Positions 24,297 through 33,031 of a DNA stretch of 64,000 nt are shown piece after piece. The stretch comes from Mycolicibacterium sp. lyk4-40-TYG-92 (lineage in GTDB: Bacteria > Actinomycetota > Actinomycetes > Mycobacteriales > Mycobacteriaceae): positions 1 through 64,000 of the forward strand of contig NZ_JARVRX010000012.1 of the NCBI RefSeq assembly GCF_030209435.1, given 5' to 3'. Position numbers and translations under genes: made by a program. Within the stretch, counting starts at the first letter, position 1. Each line of letters starts with the position of its first letter. The notes under the pieces were generated by a model. That model did no database searches. It was not told where the DNA came from and was given only the letters and a program-made list of their open reading frames with translations.

Positions 24297-26213
24297 TCAT
24301 ACCTCGATGCGGGAACCCAGGATCACCGTGCGGTCGAGAGGCAGCCGGAAGTAGGCCGCGGCGTCGGATGTGATGTACGACGTTCCGATGAAAAGCCTTG
24401 TGCGCCACGGGGCCATCGACGGCTCCTTGCCCATGACCAGGTCGACCTTTGACAGGAAATAGGTCGCGCCCGCCAGATCCAGGGGACCCTCGGTGCGGTC
24501 CGAGTCGAGCAGCGCCAGCGCGGCGGGCACGTCGGGCCGATCCATGTATCCGTAGGTGGCGGTGACGTGGATGATGCCGTCGTCGCGGTAGCCCAGATCG
24601 TCGACCGCCAACCGGGCGCCATCGGCGACCCTCGGCACCGTCGCCGTCGCGAGTGACAGCACCACCACGTGCTCGTGCAGCATCCGGTTGTATTTGACGT
24701 TGGCGCGCATGGCCAGCGGCGCGGTTTCGATGCCGCGGTTGAGGAAGATCGCGGTGCCCGGCACCCGGGTCAGCGGGGGCTCGCTGGTGACGATCGAGTC
24801 GACGAACTGCCGCAGGGGGCCTTCGACAGCGTCGCGCGCCCGCGTCACCACCGCGCGGCCGTCCTGCCACGTCGTCATCACCGTGAACGCGATCAAGCCG
24901 ATCAGCAGCGGCAGCCAGGCGCCGTGTACCAGCTTGGTGAGGTTGGCGGCCAGGAACAACAGGTCCACGGTGAGCAGCGGGGCGCCGATGGCGATCACGG
25001 ACCACAGGGGCCAGTTCCATCTGGCGCGCGCGATGTTGAGGAACAGCAGGGTCGTGATGGTGATGGTCCCGGTCACCGCCATGCCGTAGGCGTAGCCCAG
25101 TGCCGCGGAGCTGCGGAAGGCGAAGACCAGCGTCAACACGGCGATCAACAGCATGCTGTTGATCCACGGCACGTAGATCTGGCCCATCGTGGACGCCGAC
25201 GTGTGCAGGATCCGCAACCGCGGCAGGTAGCCGAGGTGCGCGGCCTGCGCCGCGACGGAGAACGCTCCGGTGATGACGGCCTGCGACGCGATCACGGTCG
25301 CCGCGGTGGCCAGCAGGACCATGGGCAGCCGGCCCCATTCGGGCGTCAACAGGAAGAACGGGGCGTCGTGGACCGTCGGGTTCTGCAGTAGCAGCGCGCC
25401 CTGCCCGAAGTAGCTCAGCATGCACGCCGGAAACACCAGCAGCAGCCAGGCGAAGGTGATCGGTTTGCGGCCGAAATGCCCCATGTCGGCGTACAGGGCC
25501 TCTGCGCCGGTGACCGACAGCACGACGGCGGCCAGTGCGAAGAACGCGATGTGGAAGTGCCCGGCCATGAAGCCGAGCGCGTAGAACGGATTCAGCGCGC
25601 GCAGGATCTCGGGCTCTCTGATGATTCCGCCGATACCGCAGGCGCCGATCACCGTGAACCACACGATCATCACCGGACCGAAGTACCTGCCGACGACCGC
25701 GGTGCCCCGGTACTGCACGCTGAACAGCGCGATGATGATCACGGCGGTGATGGGCACCACCCAGTCCGAAAGGCCTGGGTCGATGGTTTTCGAGCCTTCG
25801 ACGGCCGACAGCACCGAGATGGCCGGGGTGATCATCGAATCGCCGAAAAAGAGTGCGGCGCCGAGGATTCCGAGTGCGGCGAGGATCGACGCGGTGCGCC
25901 TGCCGAGCTTGTTCGACGACTGCTTCACCAGGGTGATCAGCGCCATGACGCCGCCCTCGCCGTCGTTGTCGGCCCGCATGACCAAGCTGACGTAGGTGAT
26001 GGTGACGATCAGCATCACCGACCAGAACACCAGGGACACGACGCCATAGATGTTGTCGTGGCTGATCGGCACCGGATGTGGGTCATCGGGATTGAACAGC
26101 GTCTGCATGGTGTAGATCGGGCTGGTGCCGATGTCGCCGAAGACGACGCCCAGCGCGCTGACGGCCAGGCCCACTCCCAGCCCTTTCCGACCGGTGTCGG
26201 GGTGTGTGCCCAC
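24297..26213 (-). CDS. kup: KUP-family potassium uptake protein
   Basis: 638 residues from GTG 26213, chosen because AAGGAG lies 9 nt upstream; the open frame reaches 26336 without family-like sequence. About 12 membrane helices (to about residue 450), the KUP signature GVVFGDIGTSPIYTMQTLF near the start, and a cytoplasmic C-terminal domain ending in DRTVILGSRIEV. Imports K+, probably by proton symport. It sits between cysK and che1 without evident link to sulfur metabolism, and its Met/Cys content is ordinary. Confidence 0.93.
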   Translation of the reverse strand: MGTHPDTGRKGLGVGLAVSALGVVFGDIGTSPIYTMQTLFNPDDPHPVPISHDNIYGVVSLVFWSVMLIVTITYVSLVMRADNDGEGGVMALITLVKQSSNKLGRRTASILAALGILGAALFFGDSMITPAISVLSAVEGSKTIDPGLSDWVVPITAVIIIALFSVQYRGTAVVGRYFGPVMIVWFTVIGACGIGGIIREPEILRALNPFYALGFMAGHFHIAFFALAAVVLSVTGAEALYADMGHFGRKPITFAWLLLVFPACMLSYFGQGALLLQNPTVHDAPFFLLTPEWGRLPMVLLATAATVIASQAVITGAFSVAAQAAHLGYLPRLRILHTSASTMGQIYVPWINSMLLIAVLTLVFAFRSSAALGYAYGMAVTGTITITTLLFLNIARARWNWPLWSVIAIGAPLLTVDLLFLAANLTKLVHGAWLPLLIGLIAFTVMTTWQDGRAVVTRARDAVEGPLRQFVDSIVTSEPPLTRVPGTAIFLNRGIETAPLAMRANVKYNRMLHEHVVVLSLATATVPRVADGARLAVDDLGYRDDGIIHVTATYGYMDRPDVPAALALLDSDRTEGPLDLAGATYFLSKVDLVMGKEPSMAPWRTRLFIGTSYITSDAAAYFRLPLDRTVILGSRIEV

Positions 26214-26284
26214 GCGCGGTGTCTCCTTCGTCCGGATCGTTGGCCGACCGTCCGGATCGTAGGCGACGGAGACGCCGTGCGCAG

Positions 26285-26395
26285 TCAGGTTCGAGCGGCG
26301 CGCGACGGCGGGTTGCGCCGGTTGATGCGTCGGCACAGCAGTAGGACCGATGCGGGCAGCGCCATCATGGACAGCAGTTGCAGCAGGTCAGACAT
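26285..26395 (-). CDS. Possible 36-residue membrane peptide upstream of kup
   Basis: ATG 26395 opens 36 codons: hydrophobic SDLLQLLSMMALPASVLLL followed by a basic tail CRRINRRNPPSRAART, the profile of a small inner-membrane protein. No strong ribosome binding site. The 302-bp gap between kup and che1 (26214-26515) holds nothing else that I can recognise. Confidence 0.25.
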   Translation of the reverse strand: MSDLLQLLSMMALPASVLLLCRRINRRNPPSRAART

Positions 26396-26515
26396 CGGCG
26401 GTCCCGAGTGTTCGCATGAGTGCGAGTCAACCGGCGCCGGCGTCGGGGTGCCACGATCTATACGCAATCCATACGGCGCCGGCCGCGGTCTTGCCGGGAT
26501 TCGGACGGATTCGGG

Positions 26516-27217
26516 TTACGCGGCACGCGGGATTGCGGCGATCGCGTCGAAGCGGTCCAGCACGGTTTCGGCGACCAGCCGGTGCGAGCCCAGGGGCTGT
26601 GCCATCGGAATCCGGTGGGCGGCAGCGAATTCGGCGACCCGGTCGGTGATGGTGCCGTGCGCCAGGAACCAGGGCGCGATCACCAGACGTGTCGCACCCT
26701 GATCCTGCAGCAGCGCGGCGGCTTCGGCGAGGTTGGCGTGCGGGCCGGTGGCGAACGCCGTCGTGGCCCGCCAGTGGGTGCCCAGGACCAGTCCGGTGGC
26801 CACGGTGCCGGTGCGCGCGTTGGCGGCCGCTGACGATGACCCGACGGCCGTCACCAGCACACCGACGGTGGCGTCCAGCCGGGACACCCCGGAGTGGGTG
26901 AGCCGCTGACTCAGCACGTGGATCAGCCGGTCGTCTTCGCCGAGCACGGCGGCCTGCCGGACCCCCGGATTGGCGTCGGCGATCATCGCGGGGATGTCGA
27001 CACGCGCGTGGTAGGCGTCGGCCAACAGCAGCGGCACGACGACACCGTCGGCGGGGGAGTCGGCCAGCACGTCCCGCAGGTTCGGCGAATTCTGTTCGCA
27101 GAACGCCACTTTGACGTCGATGCCACGCCGCAGGGTGGCCACGTTTCGGGCCACCTCGCGGGTGTTCGCCGCAGACCGCGGATCGGCACTGCCGTGCGCG
27201 GTGAGGATCAGCTGCAC
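26516..27217 (-). CDS. che1: Sirohydrochlorin ferrochelatase-like protein (CbiX/SirB family)
   Basis: 233 residues from GTG 27217, with GGGAGAG upstream; the open frame runs back into cysH without family-like sequence. CbiX-type chelatase: N-terminal LTAHGSADPRSAANT with the metal-binding His, and a second half with LVIAPWFLAHGTITDRV. Last gene of the sirA-cysH-che1 operon (37-nt gap after cysH), where inserting iron into sirohydrochlorin would supply siroheme to SirA. Equivalent to Rv2393. Confidence 0.85.
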   Translation of the reverse strand: MQLILTAHGSADPRSAANTREVARNVATLRRGIDVKVAFCEQNSPNLRDVLADSPADGVVVPLLLADAYHARVDIPAMIADANPGVRQAAVLGEDDRLIHVLSQRLTHSGVSRLDATVGVLVTAVGSSSAAANARTGTVATGLVLGTHWRATTAFATGPHANLAEAAALLQDQGATRLVIAPWFLAHGTITDRVAEFAAAHRIPMAQPLGSHRLVAETVLDRFDAIAAIPRAA

Positions 27218-27254
27218 TAGTTCTCTCCCGTCGCAGCGCTCGCCCAGGGCGAAC

Positions 27255-27968
27255 TCAGGACGCGTGCAGACCGCACTCGGTCTTGGCCAGACCGGCCCAG
27301 CGACCACTGCGCGGGTCGGCGCCCTCGACCGGCTTCTGGGTGCACGGTGCGCAACCGATGGACGGATAACCCTCGTCGACAAGCGGATTCACCAGAATGC
27401 CGTTGGCTTCGATGTACTCCTGCATCTGCTCATCGGTCCACGCGGCGATCGGGTTGATCTTCACCAGACCGAACGCCTCGTCGAAACTGATCAGCGGAGC
27501 GTTGGCGCGCGTCGGAGCTTCGACCCGGCGGATGCCCGTGACCCAGGCCGAGTAGCCCTTGAGCGCCTTGGACAGCGGCTGCACCTTGCGCAGGTTGCAG
27601 CACCGGGCCGGGTCGCTGGCGAACAGGTCCTTGCCCACCAGTTCGTCCTGCTCGGCGACGGTGTGTTCGGGCGTCACGTTCACCACGTTCACGCCGTAGA
27701 CGGCCTCGACGGCATCACGGGTGCCGATGGTCTCGGCGAAGTGGTAGCCGGTGTCCAGGAACAGGACGTCGACGCCCGGCCGCACCTTCGCGGCCATCTC
27801 GACCAGCACCGCGTCCTGCATGTTGGAGGCCACGACGTAGTTGCCGCCGAAATTCTCGTCGACCCAGCGCAGCAGTTCTTCTGCACCGGCGTCGGCCAGT
27901 TCGGCAGCGCCGCGGTCGGCAAGTTCCCGTAGGTCGGCTTCGGATACACCCGTCATGTCTGCGATCAC
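27255..27968 (-). CDS. cysH: Adenylylsulfate (APS) reductase CysH
   Basis: 237 residues from GTG 27968, whose GTGA overlaps the sirA stop; ATG at residue 5 is an alternative. PP-loop fold. The CC (ARCCNLRKV) and CxxC (IGCAPCTQKP) pairs bind the [4Fe-4S] cluster that marks APS reductases over PAPS reductases, and the C-terminal ECGLH carries the catalytic cysteine. It reduces APS to sulfite with thioredoxin. Four cluster cysteines and one catalytic cysteine cannot be spared, so this protein does not show the sulfur-poor composition. Confidence 0.95.
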   Translation of the reverse strand: MIADMTGVSEADLRELADRGAAELADAGAEELLRWVDENFGGNYVVASNMQDAVLVEMAAKVRPGVDVLFLDTGYHFAETIGTRDAVEAVYGVNVVNVTPEHTVAEQDELVGKDLFASDPARCCNLRKVQPLSKALKGYSAWVTGIRRVEAPTRANAPLISFDEAFGLVKINPIAAWTDEQMQEYIEANGILVNPLVDEGYPSIGCAPCTQKPVEGADPRSGRWAGLAKTECGLHAS

Positions 27969-29629
27969 CTCAAGTCAGCTTCGTCGGCCCGAACGGCCCA
28001 CTGGGCAAAACGCTCGCCGGCCTCGCGTTGTTTCACGAAGTTGCGCACGACACGGTCGATGTAGTCACCCAGCTCGGTGGCGAGCACCTTGTGCTGACGG
28101 AGCTTGCGCCCGAAACCGCTGTCCAGGCCCAGGCTGCCGCCCAGGTGCACCTGGAAGCCCTCCTCGGGACCGTTGCCGTCGTCGATCATCTGGCCCTTGA
28201 AGCCGATGTCGGCGATCTGGATGCGGGCGCACGAGTTGGGGCAGCCGTTGAGGTTGATCGTGACCGGCACGTCCAGCTGGGAGTTCAGGTCGGCAAGTCG
28301 CTGCTCCAGCTCGGGGACCAGCGTCTGCGCCCGGACCCGGGTCTCGGCGAACGACAGCTTGCAGTACTCGATGCCGGTGCACGCCATCAGGTTCTTGCGC
28401 CAGTGCGACGGGCGGGTCTGCAGGCCCAGCGCGTCCAGGCCGGCGATCAGCTCCTCGACCTTGTCGTCGGGCACGTCGAGGATGACGAGCTTCTGGTACG
28501 GCGTGAGCCGGATCCGGTCCGAGCCGGCGGCTTCGGCCAGGTCGGCGACCTTGGTCAGGATGGTGCCCGACGAGCGGCCGGCGATGGCCGCGACACCGAC
28601 GGCGTTCAGGCCGTTCTTCAGCTTCTGCACGCCGACGTGATCGATGGTGTGCGGAACCTGCTCCGGCGCCGGACCGTCGATGAGCTTGCGGCCGAGGTAT
28701 TCGGTCTCGAGAACTTCGCGGAACTTCTCGACGCCCCAGTCCTTGATCAGGAACTTCAGGCGCGCCTTGGAGCGCAGGCGGCGGTAGCCGTAGTCGCGGA
28801 AGACCTTGGTGATGCCCTCCCAGACATCGGGCACCTCGGCCAACGGCACCCAGGCGCCGAGGCGCTGGGCCAGCATCGGGTTGGTGGACAGGCCACCGCC
28901 GACCCAGACGTCCAGGCCGGGCCCGTGCTCGGGGTGGTTGACGCCGATGAACGCGATGTCGTTGATCTCGTGCGCGACGTCCTGCAGACCCGAGATGGCG
29001 GTCTTGTACTTACGCGGCAGGTTGGAGAACTCCGGGTTGCCGACGTAGCGGCGCACGATCTCGTCGACGGCCCAGCTCGGGTCGAGCACCTCGGTGAGGG
29101 ACTCGCCGGACAGCGGGCCACCGAGCACGACGCGCGGGCAGTCACCGCACGCCTCGGTCGTCTGCAGGCCGACCGATTCGAGCCGACGCCAGATCTCCGG
29201 GACGTCCTCGACCCGGATCCAGTGGTACTGGATGTTCTCGCGGTCGGTGATGTCGGCGCTGTCGCGGGCGAACTCGACCGAAATCTCGCCGATGGTGCGC
29301 AGTGCCGCGCTGGTCAGGGCGCCGCCGTCGCAGCGCACCCGCATCATGAAGTAGGGGGCCTCCAGCATGTCGGCGTTGTCGTCGCCGGTGAAGGTGCCGT
29401 CATAGCCCTGCTCGCGCTGGGTGTACAGCCCCATCCAGCGGTAGCGCCCCCGGAGATCGTCCTTGCTGATCGACTCGAAGCCCTGCTTGGAGTGCACATC
29501 GATGATGCGCTGCCGCACATTGAGGGCGTCGTCCTCCTGCTTGAACACCTCGTTGGGGTTCAGCGGTTCACGATTGCCCAGCGCCCACTGGCCTTCATCG
29601 CGGGTCTTGGCGGGTTTTGCTGTCGTCAC
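27965..29629 (-). CDS. sirA: Ferredoxin-dependent sulfite reductase SirA (NirA)
   Basis: 554 residues from GTG 29629, with AAGGAAA 7 nt upstream; the frame upstream to 29668 does not match the family. Duplicated siroheme/nitrite-sulfite reductase fold: RYRWMGLYTQREQGYDGTFTG, TTEACGDCPRVVLGGPL, and the [4Fe-4S]/siroheme ligands in LMACTGIEYCKLSFAETR and NLNGCPNSCARIQIADIG. Reduces sulfite to sulfide for CysK. Preceded by a polycysteine leader, so probably cysteine-attenuated. Confidence 0.95.
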   Translation of the reverse strand: MTTAKPAKTRDEGQWALGNREPLNPNEVFKQEDDALNVRQRIIDVHSKQGFESISKDDLRGRYRWMGLYTQREQGYDGTFTGDDNADMLEAPYFMMRVRCDGGALTSAALRTIGEISVEFARDSADITDRENIQYHWIRVEDVPEIWRRLESVGLQTTEACGDCPRVVLGGPLSGESLTEVLDPSWAVDEIVRRYVGNPEFSNLPRKYKTAISGLQDVAHEINDIAFIGVNHPEHGPGLDVWVGGGLSTNPMLAQRLGAWVPLAEVPDVWEGITKVFRDYGYRRLRSKARLKFLIKDWGVEKFREVLETEYLGRKLIDGPAPEQVPHTIDHVGVQKLKNGLNAVGVAAIAGRSSGTILTKVADLAEAAGSDRIRLTPYQKLVILDVPDDKVEELIAGLDALGLQTRPSHWRKNLMACTGIEYCKLSFAETRVRAQTLVPELEQRLADLNSQLDVPVTINLNGCPNSCARIQIADIGFKGQMIDDGNGPEEGFQVHLGGSLGLDSGFGRKLRQHKVLATELGDYIDRVVRNFVKQREAGERFAQWAVRADEADLR

Positions 29630-29686
29630 GGGGTTGTTTCCTTCGCGCAAGAGCAGGCGTTGGATCACGCGTACACCGGGGGCTGT

Positions 29687-29710
29687 CCGGCACTGCCGAT
29701 CCTGTGCCGG
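29687..29710 (-). promoter_or_regulatory. Hairpin in the sirA leader region
   Basis: CCGGCAC (29687-29693) and GTGCCGG (29704-29710) form a perfect 7-bp stem between the leader peptide stop and the sirA ribosome binding site. It may be part of the attenuator; direct pairing with the ribosome binding site is not evident here. Confidence 0.4.
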
Positions 29711-29752
29711 CTGAAAGATCTGGTTGTCAGAGCTGAGGCAGCAAGGCAGGCA

Positions 29753-29806
29753 TCAAGGCAGACAGCAACAGCTGCATACACGCTTGAAGTCGACATGCCG
29801 CCGCAT
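29753..29806 (-). CDS. Polycysteine leader peptide upstream of sirA-cysH-che1
   Basis: From ATG 29806 the frame reads MRRHVDFKRVCSCCCLP and stops at 29753: four cysteine codons in five positions, three of them consecutive. It lies 123 nt before sirA. No TANNNT element sits at the leaderless distance from this ATG, so translation may start farther upstream in the same open frame (GTG 29809 or ATG 29875). The Cys run at the end is the key feature of a cysteine attenuator. Confidence 0.7.
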   Translation of the reverse strand: MRRHVDFKRVCSCCCLP

Positions 29807-29978
29807 CACCAATGCGGAACCGAGGGTGCGGTTGAGGCTGGCGGACACCCCGCCATTCTGCCATGAACAGGACATTCGGCCTAACCGGGCCAGATTCCGA
29901 ATCATCGCGAGCAAAAAACCATGCCTCGGCTTTGCTCGCCCGGATCGGTCCGCCAGCTGTGGTGGGACACTGGTCCAC

Positions 29979-31121
29979 ATGAGTGACGCCGACGCCAGCC
30001 GTCTCGGGCCGTTCGGCATCTATGTCCACGTGCCCTTCTGTGCCACCCGCTGCGGGTACTGCGACTTCAACACCTACACCGCCAGTGAGCTGGGCGGGGC
30101 CAGTCCCGAGGGTTGGCTGACGGCGCTGCGTACAGAGCTGGCGCTGGCCGGTGAGCAGGTAGACCGTCCCGTCGACACGGTGTTCGTCGGCGGCGGTACG
30201 CCGTCGCTGCTCGGCGGTGCCGGGCTGCGGGCGGTGCTCGACGCGGTGCGGGATAACTTCCGTCTCGGCCCCGGCGCCGAGGTGACCACCGAATCCAATC
30301 CGGAGTCGACGTCGCCCGAGTTCTTCGCCGAGCTGCTCGACGCCGGCTACACGCGGATTTCCCTGGGCATGCAGTCGACGGCGCCGCATGTGCTGGCGGC
30401 ACTCGACCGCACCCACTCGGCCGGCCGCGCCCCGGCGGCGGCGCGGGAGGCGCTGGCGGCCGGGTTCGAGCACGTCAACCTCGACCTCATCTACGGCACG
30501 CCGGGGGAGTCCGACGACGATCTGCGCCGGTCCGCCGACGCCGCGATCGAAACCGGTGTCGACCACGTCTCGGCGTACGCGCTGATCGTCGAGGACGGCA
30601 CCGCGCTGGCGCGTAAGGTCCGGCGCGGCGAGATTCCCGCACCCGATGACGACGTGCTCGCGGCCCGCTACGAGTTGCTTGATACGCACCTGAGCCGCGC
30701 CGGGCTGGACTGGTATGAGGTGTCGAACTGGAGCCGGCCCGGTGGCGAATGCCGGCACAACCTGGGCTACTGGGACGGTGGCCAGTGGTGGGGCGCCGGG
30801 CCGGGTGCGCACGGTTTCGTCGGGGCGCGGCGGTGGTGGAATGTCAAGCACCCCAACGCTTATGCCGAGGCGCTGGCCGGGGGCCGGCTGCCGGTCGCGG
30901 ACTTCGAGGAGTTGGACGACGCCACCCGGCACGTGGAGGACGTCATGCTGCGGTTGCGCCTGCGCAGTGGTTTACCGGTCGCCGTGCTCACCGCGGACGA
31001 ACGGGTCCGGGCGCAGGAGGTGGTGGCCGACGGTCTCGTGGCGGTCGCCGACGACCGACTGGTGCTGACCGAGTCCGGCCGGCTGTTGGCCGACGCCGTG
31101 GTGCGCACCGTCCTCGACTGA
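29979..31121 (+). CDS. hemW: Radical SAM coproporphyrinogen-oxidase-like protein HemW/HemN
   Basis: 380 residues from ATG 29979. Radical SAM CxxxCxxC motif in YVHVPFCATRCGYCDFNTY (about residues 17-35), FVGGGTPSLL and NLDLIYGTPGES. The short C-terminal domain and single cluster motif match HemW, a heme-trafficking chaperone, more than true HemN. M. tuberculosis annotates the equivalent as hemN. It diverges from sirA; the ~350-bp region between them (29630-29978) holds the sirA leader and its hairpin. Confidence 0.88.
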   Translation: MSDADASRLGPFGIYVHVPFCATRCGYCDFNTYTASELGGASPEGWLTALRTELALAGEQVDRPVDTVFVGGGTPSLLGGAGLRAVLDAVRDNFRLGPGAEVTTESNPESTSPEFFAELLDAGYTRISLGMQSTAPHVLAALDRTHSAGRAPAAAREALAAGFEHVNLDLIYGTPGESDDDLRRSADAAIETGVDHVSAYALIVEDGTALARKVRRGEIPAPDDDVLAARYELLDTHLSRAGLDWYEVSNWSRPGGECRHNLGYWDGGQWWGAGPGAHGFVGARRWWNVKHPNAYAEALAGGRLPVADFEELDDATRHVEDVMLRLRLRSGLPVAVLTADERVRAQEVVADGLVAVADDRLVLTESGRLLADAVVRTVLD

Positions 31122-31172
31122 ACCCCGATCCGGCGAGAAGCGGGCGGGTGTCCCTACCTCACAGCCTGTCGC

Positions 31173-31191
31173 TATGGTTAGGCAAACCTTA
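31173..31191 (+). promoter_or_regulatory. IdeR-type iron box before the ABC transporter pair
   Basis: TATGGTTAGGCAAACCTTA agrees with the IdeR consensus TTAGGTTAGGCTAACCTAA at 15 of 19 positions, including the core GGTTAGGC. It lies 25 bp before the ATG, so IdeR-Fe would repress the operon in iron-replete cells. Confidence 0.75.
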
Positions 31192-31216
31192 GTCGTCGGG
31201 TGGAGTGGGTATTCGC

Positions 31217-33031
31217 ATGACCAACGCTGAACCGTCGCCGCGTGAGCAGCGCAAGCAGGCCAAGCTCGCGGCGGCGCAGGACCGCGTGGCGCTCAAAGAG
31301 TTGCTTGCCCCGGTGCGCGGCCGCACCGCGCTGGCGCAGCTGTTGCAGCTGATCGCCGCGGCCGCGACCGTGGTGCCGTTCATCGGCATCGTCGAGTTGG
31401 GGCGGTACCTGCTGGGCTCTCAACCCGGTGCCGGTCCGATCGATGCGGCGCGGGTGTGGACCATCGTCGCGGTTTTCATCGGCGGCGGCCTGGCGGTGCG
31501 CACCCTCGCCGGCGGTCTGGCATTGACGCTGACCCATCACGCCGACGTCCAATTGCAGGGCGAGCTCCGCCGCCGGCTGGTGACCACACTCGGACGGTTG
31601 CCGCTGGGCTGGTTCGGCGCGACGTCCTCAGGCGAGGTACGCAAGGCCGTCCAGCACGACGTCGGCGAACTGCACCACCTGGTCGCGCACGCCGCGGTGG
31701 AGAAGACCGGAGCGCTCGCCACCCCGGCGTTCGGCCTGGCCTACTGCTGGTACCTGGACTGGCGGCTGGGGCTGCTGGCCATCGGCACCATCCCGATCTA
31801 CCTCGTGGTCTACGGCGCCTTGATGCGTGGCGCGATGACCCGCATGGCGCAGATGAACGAGGGCATCGCCCAGATCAGCGCGACCATCGTCGAGTTCATC
31901 GCCGGCATCTCGGTGGTCAAGACGTTCGGGGAAACCGGCAAGGCGCACAAGCGATTTGCCGACGCCGCCGACGAATTCAACGACGGCTTCGCAAGTTTCG
32001 TCGGACCCATGGTGCGGCTGCGGGCGGTGTCGTCGGTGTTCGTCGAGGCGCCGGTGGTGCTGCTGGTGAACCTCGCCGGCGGTCTGTGGTTCATCCGCGC
32101 CGGCTGGGTGACGCCCATCGAGGTGCTGGGGTCGACGCTCGTCGCCGTCACGATCCCGACCGCGGTGCTGGCCGTCGGGTACTCCGCTGCTGCGAGCCGC
32201 CAGGCGGTCGCCGCGGCCGCCCGGCTGGCGGCACTGCTGACCGCCTCCGAACTGCCGATCGCTGAGAACCCCCAAGTGCCACAGGGTAATTCGGTCAGCT
32301 TCTCCGGCGTCGAGTTCTCGTACGATGGCACCAACACGGTGCTGCACGACATTTCGCTGGACCTGCCCGCCGGCAGCATCACGGCGTTGGTCGGCCCGTC
32401 CGGCAGTGGCAAATCCACACTGGCGACGCTCGTCCCGCGGTTTCACGACGTCACCGCAGGCGAGGTGCGCATCGGCGGCGTCGACGTCCGTCAGATAGAT
32501 CCAGCGGTGCTGTACCGGCACGTCGGCTTCGTTCTGCAGGACGTGCAACTGCTGGGCATGAGCGTGGCCGACAACATCCGCCTGGGCCGCGCCGGCGCCG
32601 ACGACGACGCGGTGCACGCCGCCGCGCGCGCGGCGCACATCCACGACCGGATCATGGCCCTGCCCAACGGATATGACTCGGTGGTCGGGGAGGACGCGCA
32701 CTTCTCCGGCGGTGAGGCGCAGCGCATCAGTATCGCCCGCGCGCTGCTCGCCGACACCCCCATCCTGGTGCTCGACGAGGCGACGGCTTTCGCCGATCCC
32801 GACTCCGAGGCGCAGATCCAGGCCGCGCTGTCGACCCTGATCGAGGGGCGCACGGTGCTGGTGATCGCGCACCGGCTGGGGTCGATCGTCGGTGCCGACA
32901 ACATCGTCGTCCTGAGTGACGGGTGCATCGCCGAACAGGGACGGTACGACGAACTGCTTTCCCGGGAAGGCGTTTTCGCGCGCATGTGGCAGAACTACAC
33001 GGCCACCGGTGAATTGGAGGCGGCGCGATGA
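31217..33031 (+). CDS. ABC transporter, fused permease-ATPase (siderophore-type, first subunit)
   Basis: 604 residues from ATG 31217 (GGAG 11 nt upstream; the GTG at 31205 is less likely). Exporter-fold half-transporter: six helices (about 40-330), then an ATPase with Walker A GPSGSGKST, signature FSGGEAQR, Walker B ILVLDEATAF and H-loop IAHRL. The signature and the AFADP after Walker B deviate from the consensus, as in IrtAB/YbtPQ-like siderophore transporters. It lacks the N-terminal siderophore-interaction domain of IrtA. Coupled to the next gene by ATGA and preceded by an iron box. Import of ferric siderophore or export of mycobactin are both possible. Confidence 0.8.
   Translation: MTNAEPSPREQRKQAKLAAAQDRVALKELLAPVRGRTALAQLLQLIAAAATVVPFIGIVELGRYLLGSQPGAGPIDAARVWTIVAVFIGGGLAVRTLAGGLALTLTHHADVQLQGELRRRLVTTLGRLPLGWFGATSSGEVRKAVQHDVGELHHLVAHAAVEKTGALATPAFGLAYCWYLDWRLGLLAIGTIPIYLVVYGALMRGAMTRMAQMNEGIAQISATIVEFIAGISVVKTFGETGKAHKRFADAADEFNDGFASFVGPMVRLRAVSSVFVEAPVVLLVNLAGGLWFIRAGWVTPIEVLGSTLVAVTIPTAVLAVGYSAAASRQAVAAAARLAALLTASELPIAENPQVPQGNSVSFSGVEFSYDGTNTVLHDISLDLPAGSITALVGPSGSGKSTLATLVPRFHDVTAGEVRIGGVDVRQIDPAVLYRHVGFVLQDVQLLGMSVADNIRLGRAGADDDAVHAAARAAHIHDRIMALPNGYDSVVGEDAHFSGGEAQRISIARALLADTPILVLDEATAFADPDSEAQIQAALSTLIEGRTVLVIAHRLGSIVGADNIVVLSDGCIAEQGRYDELLSREGVFARMWQNYTATGELEAAR

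Noticed and set aside
26214..26515. c-di-AMP or K+-responsive riboswitch before kup
   Set aside because: No recognisable conserved core or strong paired structure was seen in the region.
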